Part shown: piece by piece, positions 61,691 through 64,000 of the stretch
Layout: each line of letters starts with the position of its first letter
How positions within the stretch are numbered: the first letter of the stretch is position 1
Assembly: GCF_900476375.1 (NCBI RefSeq)
Contig: NZ_UPPP01000116.1
Span: forward strand, 62,001-126,000
DNA from: Allolucifera butyrica
Lineage (GTDB): Bacteria; Bacillota; Negativicutes; Sporomusales; UPPP01
DNA length: 64,000 nt
Direction of reading: 5' to 3'
Made by a program: the position numbers and the translations under genes
Notes under the pieces: model-generated
The model's database searches: none
What the model was told of the DNA's origin: nothing
Seen by the model: the letters and a program-made list of their open reading frames with translations, nothing else

Positions 61691-61731
61691 AGAAGTTTTA
61701 CTTCTAAAATATTATTAGAAGTAAAACTTCT
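61691..61731. promoter_or_regulatory. Double operator upstream of the dead XRE gene
   Basis: AGAAGTTTTACTTCT (61691-61705) and AGAAGTAAAACTTCT (61717-61731): two palindromic 15-mers, exact inverted copies of each other, 26 bases centre to centre. They lie 31 bases ahead of the regulator start. This is the arrangement expected for cooperative binding of an XRE repressor. Both sites are undamaged although the adjacent regulator gene is broken. Confidence 0.75.
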
Positions 61732-62038
61732 GATGATGAAAGAAAAAAGCGAAAGTAGGGTGTTTGGGTATCCTAATTAGAACAAAAGGAGGTACCTAGA
61801 GAAGCAGCAGTATTCGGCAGAAATGCTGCTGTCGATAACCCTATGTCGGTTTGCTCATTTTAAGCCGTTTACCCAAGGAAAAGTCTGCCTTCCAAAGTGT
61901 TAGACTGACACAGCACTCATCGAAGACACTCAAAAAGACAGCTGGGGATGTATCTCCTCCGATGCTGTTTATTTGCCATGCCTGTAATGCGTTGGCGCGC
62001 GGTCAGGCGTAGTGACGATTCCAAAATTAAGTAATTTT
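61732..62038. other. Noncoding stretch
   Basis: Contains a good ribosome site (AAGGAGG near 61791) with no gene after it, a CAGCAG/CTGCTG hairpin near 61807-61833, and otherwise nothing recognised. The gene once driven rightward from the double operator appears to be gone. Confidence 0.4.
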
Positions 62039-62067
62039 ATTATACTGCATCTGCCATAAAAGGTAAA
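62039..62067 (-). promoter_or_regulatory. Minus-strand promoter, copy 1
   Basis: Reading the minus strand: TTTACC (62067-62062), 17-base spacer containing TGGCAGATGCAG, TATAAT (62044-62039). Its sister is at 62853-62881. It points toward the dead XRE gene and the orphan double operator. Confidence 0.6.
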
Positions 62068-62316
62068 TCGACCCTGCGAAGAAGGCGCTGTTTACAATGT
62101 TCATACTTGCAATTATCCATGGAGGTGAAAAATCGAGACACTGATGGTATGAATGAAGACGGCACTTTATAAGTGTGAACATTATGAAAATTACATGTGT
62201 AGATTTCTTCCATTTAACCACAGGAAAGCCATCGGTTGAGAATACCATGTAATCTTATGGGTACCCGAATTCATACCGATGAAGGGATTAGGGCGAATTT
62301 GGGCTGGCATAGGAAG

Positions 62317-62376
62317 GGGGGGTTGTCGACAAGCAAGATGTTGCGGGGGAGATTTCTTAAACCCTCGGGATAAAAA
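62317..62376 (+). repeat. About 60-bp repeat, copy 2
   Basis: Same blocks as 56885-56945: GGGTTGTCGACAAG, AAGATGTTGCGGGG, AAACCCTCGGGATAAAAA. Flanks differ on both sides, so the repeat is the unit. The bases between 62068 and 62316 show no gene. Confidence 0.65.
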
Positions 62377-62397
62377 ACAGCGTTTTTGGAGGTAAAA

Positions 62398-62670
62398 CTA
62401 AAGGCAAAGTACCTTGTCTATCCATTTCAATGCTTCCGGAAATTTGGTAATTGGTTCTCGCTGCTCAAAAGGTAAGCTTCTGCTTACTTCAAGCAACCTT
62501 TTTAAATCTGGTTCTAGTTCAGAGGCAGTTTCACGGGAAAAATCGGCAAGAGGTATATCGAGAAATGTACAAATTGCATCTAAAGTTTCTAATGAACTCT
62601 GAGCTGCTCCTATTTGTTCAGCAAGCATAGTTGCTATTACGAGCTCAAAGGAGGTGATGAACGATCCCAT
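62398..62670 (-). pseudogene. Degenerate XRE-family regulator
   Basis: The minus-strand frame keeps the second half of an XRE protein: SSLETLDAICTFLDIPLADF, then LEPDLKRLLEVSRSLPFEQR and EPITKFPEAL. This is the usual LETLDAIC helix and the PPEQREALTKF-type tail. The first 30 residues (MGSFITSFELVIATMLAEQI) do not form a helix-turn-helix, so the DNA-binding part is scrambled or lost. With the genes at 58.3 and 61.3 kb this makes at least three dead XRE regulators in 4.4 kb. Confidence 0.55.
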
Positions 62671-62852
62671 AATGGGTAATTGTACAAAGAAGTGCTAACT
62701 AAAAGCCTATCTGGCGGAAAGTGGGGTGAGAATACTAGGACTTAAAGTTTGAATTGAAGAATTTTGGGTGCGAAATGGACAAGCAGCATGCATCGATACC
62801 AAGCAACATGCTGTTGTAGTTTAGTGCGCCCTGATGACGTTTTAGCAATTTC

Positions 62853-62881
62853 ATTATACTGTATCTGCCAAAAAACGTAAA
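62853..62881 (-). promoter_or_regulatory. Minus-strand promoter, copy 2
   Basis: TTTACG (62881-62876), 17-base spacer with TGGCAGATACAG, TATAAT (62858-62853). It points at the degenerate XRE gene. The rest of the gap 62671-62997 shows only the ribosome site of the permease. Confidence 0.6.
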
Positions 62882-62997
62882 CCTATCTGGTAACGGGTAT
62901 TCACTATTATATAGGAGCCGTGAATATGAGCAGTCATTGAAACAAAACAAGCACCGTAAGTGATAAAATGGCTCAAATATAGGGGAGGCGGAATCAA

Positions 62998-64000
62998 TGG
63001 GTATATCGAGTCAGGAAGAAGTGGTTTCTTCGTCGTTTATTCCTAAGAAAAGAAGTTTAGCGGAACGGGCGGGCATGACGGAAGAAGAATGGCGCCAGGC
63101 GATCCGTTTCGACGGAACGGACTGGGGCTGGGTCATCATGAGCATCGGCATGGCGATCGGGGCCGGCATTGTCTTTCTGCCCGTACAGGTCGGGCTCGTG
63201 GGATTATGGGTTTTTCTTCTTTCCTCAGTGATCGGTTATCCGGCCATGTATTTATTCCAGCGGCTGTTTATCAACACCTTGGCGGCTTCGCCGGAATGCA
63301 AAGACTATCCCAGTGTGATTTCCGGCTATCTGGGGAAAAACTGGGGGATTTTTCTTGGGGCGCTGTATTTTATTATGTTGGTGATTTGGGTCTTCGTCTA
63401 TTCGACGGCCATAACCAATGACAGTGCGTCCTTCTTGCAATCCTTCGGCGTCACAGATGGATTGCTGTCCCAAAATCCGTTTTACGGGTTAGCGCTGATT
63501 TGCTGTTTAGTGGCGATGGCCTCGCGTGGCGAAAAGGTTCTGTTTAAGATTTCGACCGGTATGGTGCTGACTAAGTTGCTGGTGGTGGCTTTTCTCGGTG
63601 TGGCCATGGTCGGCCGCTGGAATTTAGCCAACGTTGGCGTTATGCCACCGTTGGGAACGCTGACCCGGGACACCATTGTCATGCTGCCGTTTACCTTGAC
63701 TTCCATCCTGTTTATTCAAAGCTTAAGTCCTATGGTTATTTCCTACCGGTCTCATGAAAAATCGATTGAAGTTGCGCGCTACAAGGCAATGCGCGCCATG
63801 AACATTGCCTTTGGCATCCTGTTCGTGACGGTATTTTTTTATGCCGTGTCCTTCACCTTATCCATGGGACATGACCAGGCGGTGTCTGCATCCAAGGCTA
63901 ATATATCCGCCTTGGCGATGGCGGCGCAGGGCCAGGGAGCGCAATCGGTTAAAATATTCAGTTTGATTCTTAATATTTTTGCCGTCATGACTGCCTACTT
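62998..64000 (+). CDS. HAAAP-family amino acid permease (SdaC/YhjV-like), 3' end cut by window
   Basis: 334 residues are visible and the frame is still open at the window end. After a polar N-terminus (about 45 aa) the first helix WGWVIMSIGMAIGAGIVFLP carries the unwound Gly-rich motif of hydroxy/aromatic amino acid permeases. Further helices follow at regular spacing (LGALYFIMLVIWVFVYSTAI, LPFTLTSILFIQSLSPMVIS). Serine or threonine uptake with protons is the usual role; the substrate is inferred. ATG 62998 has GGGGAGG 8 bases upstream. Confidence 0.8.

Noticed and set aside
62027..62248. 73-codon minus-strand frame
   Set aside because: Its end overlaps the sister promoter repeat; composition looks random.
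62735..62950. 71-codon minus-strand frame
   Set aside because: It crosses the minus-strand promoter repeat, has no ribosome site and no recognisable content.

Overview
The window most likely comes from a diderm (Gram-negative-type) Firmicute of the Negativicutes, in the Sporomusa/Pelosinus range. It encodes an LPS heptose pathway (HldD, GmhB, four GT9 heptosyltransferases, an O-antigen ligase) and an outer-membrane two-partner secretion system. Signals are nevertheless Firmicute-like: strong AGGAGG ribosome binding sites, many TTG and GTG starts, U-rich intrinsic terminators. Genus and species are inference; no rRNA or marker tree is available.

Region 1 (1-27.1 kb) is one long, almost entirely + strand envelope polysaccharide locus. 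It runs: heptose synthesis and inner-core transferases (1-7.6 kb); O-antigen ligase (7.7 kb); polyprenyl-phosphate sugar-1-phosphate transferase (9.0 kb); a visibly AT-rich block with a Wzx-like flippase, glycosyltransferases and a hexapeptide acyltransferase (10.7-15.8 kb); two GT4 enzymes; GDP-D-rhamnose synthesis (Gmd, Rmd, ManC); two paralogous acyltransferases; a DUF218 protein; and dTDP-L-rhamnose synthesis (RmlA, C, B, D). Together these genes can make D- and L-rhamnose donors, assemble a lipid-linked O-unit, flip it and ligate it to a heptose core. No O-unit polymerase distinct from the ligase is recognised. A decayed rmlD copy lies at 10.5 kb.

Region 2 (27.2-37.4 kb) is a mobile-element landing zone. 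An IS256-family element with an 8-bp target duplication separates the rml operon from its probable terminator. A second IS256-family element and a broken IS91-family element follow. Then come a phage-tail-fibre-like glycine-rich gene behind a structured leader, an AbiJ-like gene with an in-frame stop, and the 3' half of tRNA-Thr(CGU), which marks an old integration site. A tandem-repeat coiled-coil gene and a second DUF218 paralogue close the region.

Region 3 (37.4-52.6 kb) holds an unknown protein, a MatC-type carrier, a secreted double-CHAP protein and a complete TpsB/TpsA pair. TpsA is about 2,600 residues with a swapped-looking C-terminal toxin module, followed at once by a small Cys/His-rich probable immunity gene.

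Region 4 (52.6-64 kb) contains IS fragments, a truncated IS110, a RAYT element, a divergent TetR/metallo-hydrolase pair, a second tail-fibre-like gene with the same leader, a DEAD-box helicase, rpoZ, several decayed XRE regulators (one with an intact double operator) and the start of an amino-acid permease.

The best candidate for something undescribed is the leader shared by the two tail-fibre-like genes and one orphan site (31.8, 33.25 and 57.1 kb). All three copies keep a 9-bp long-range helix, with only pairing-compatible changes.
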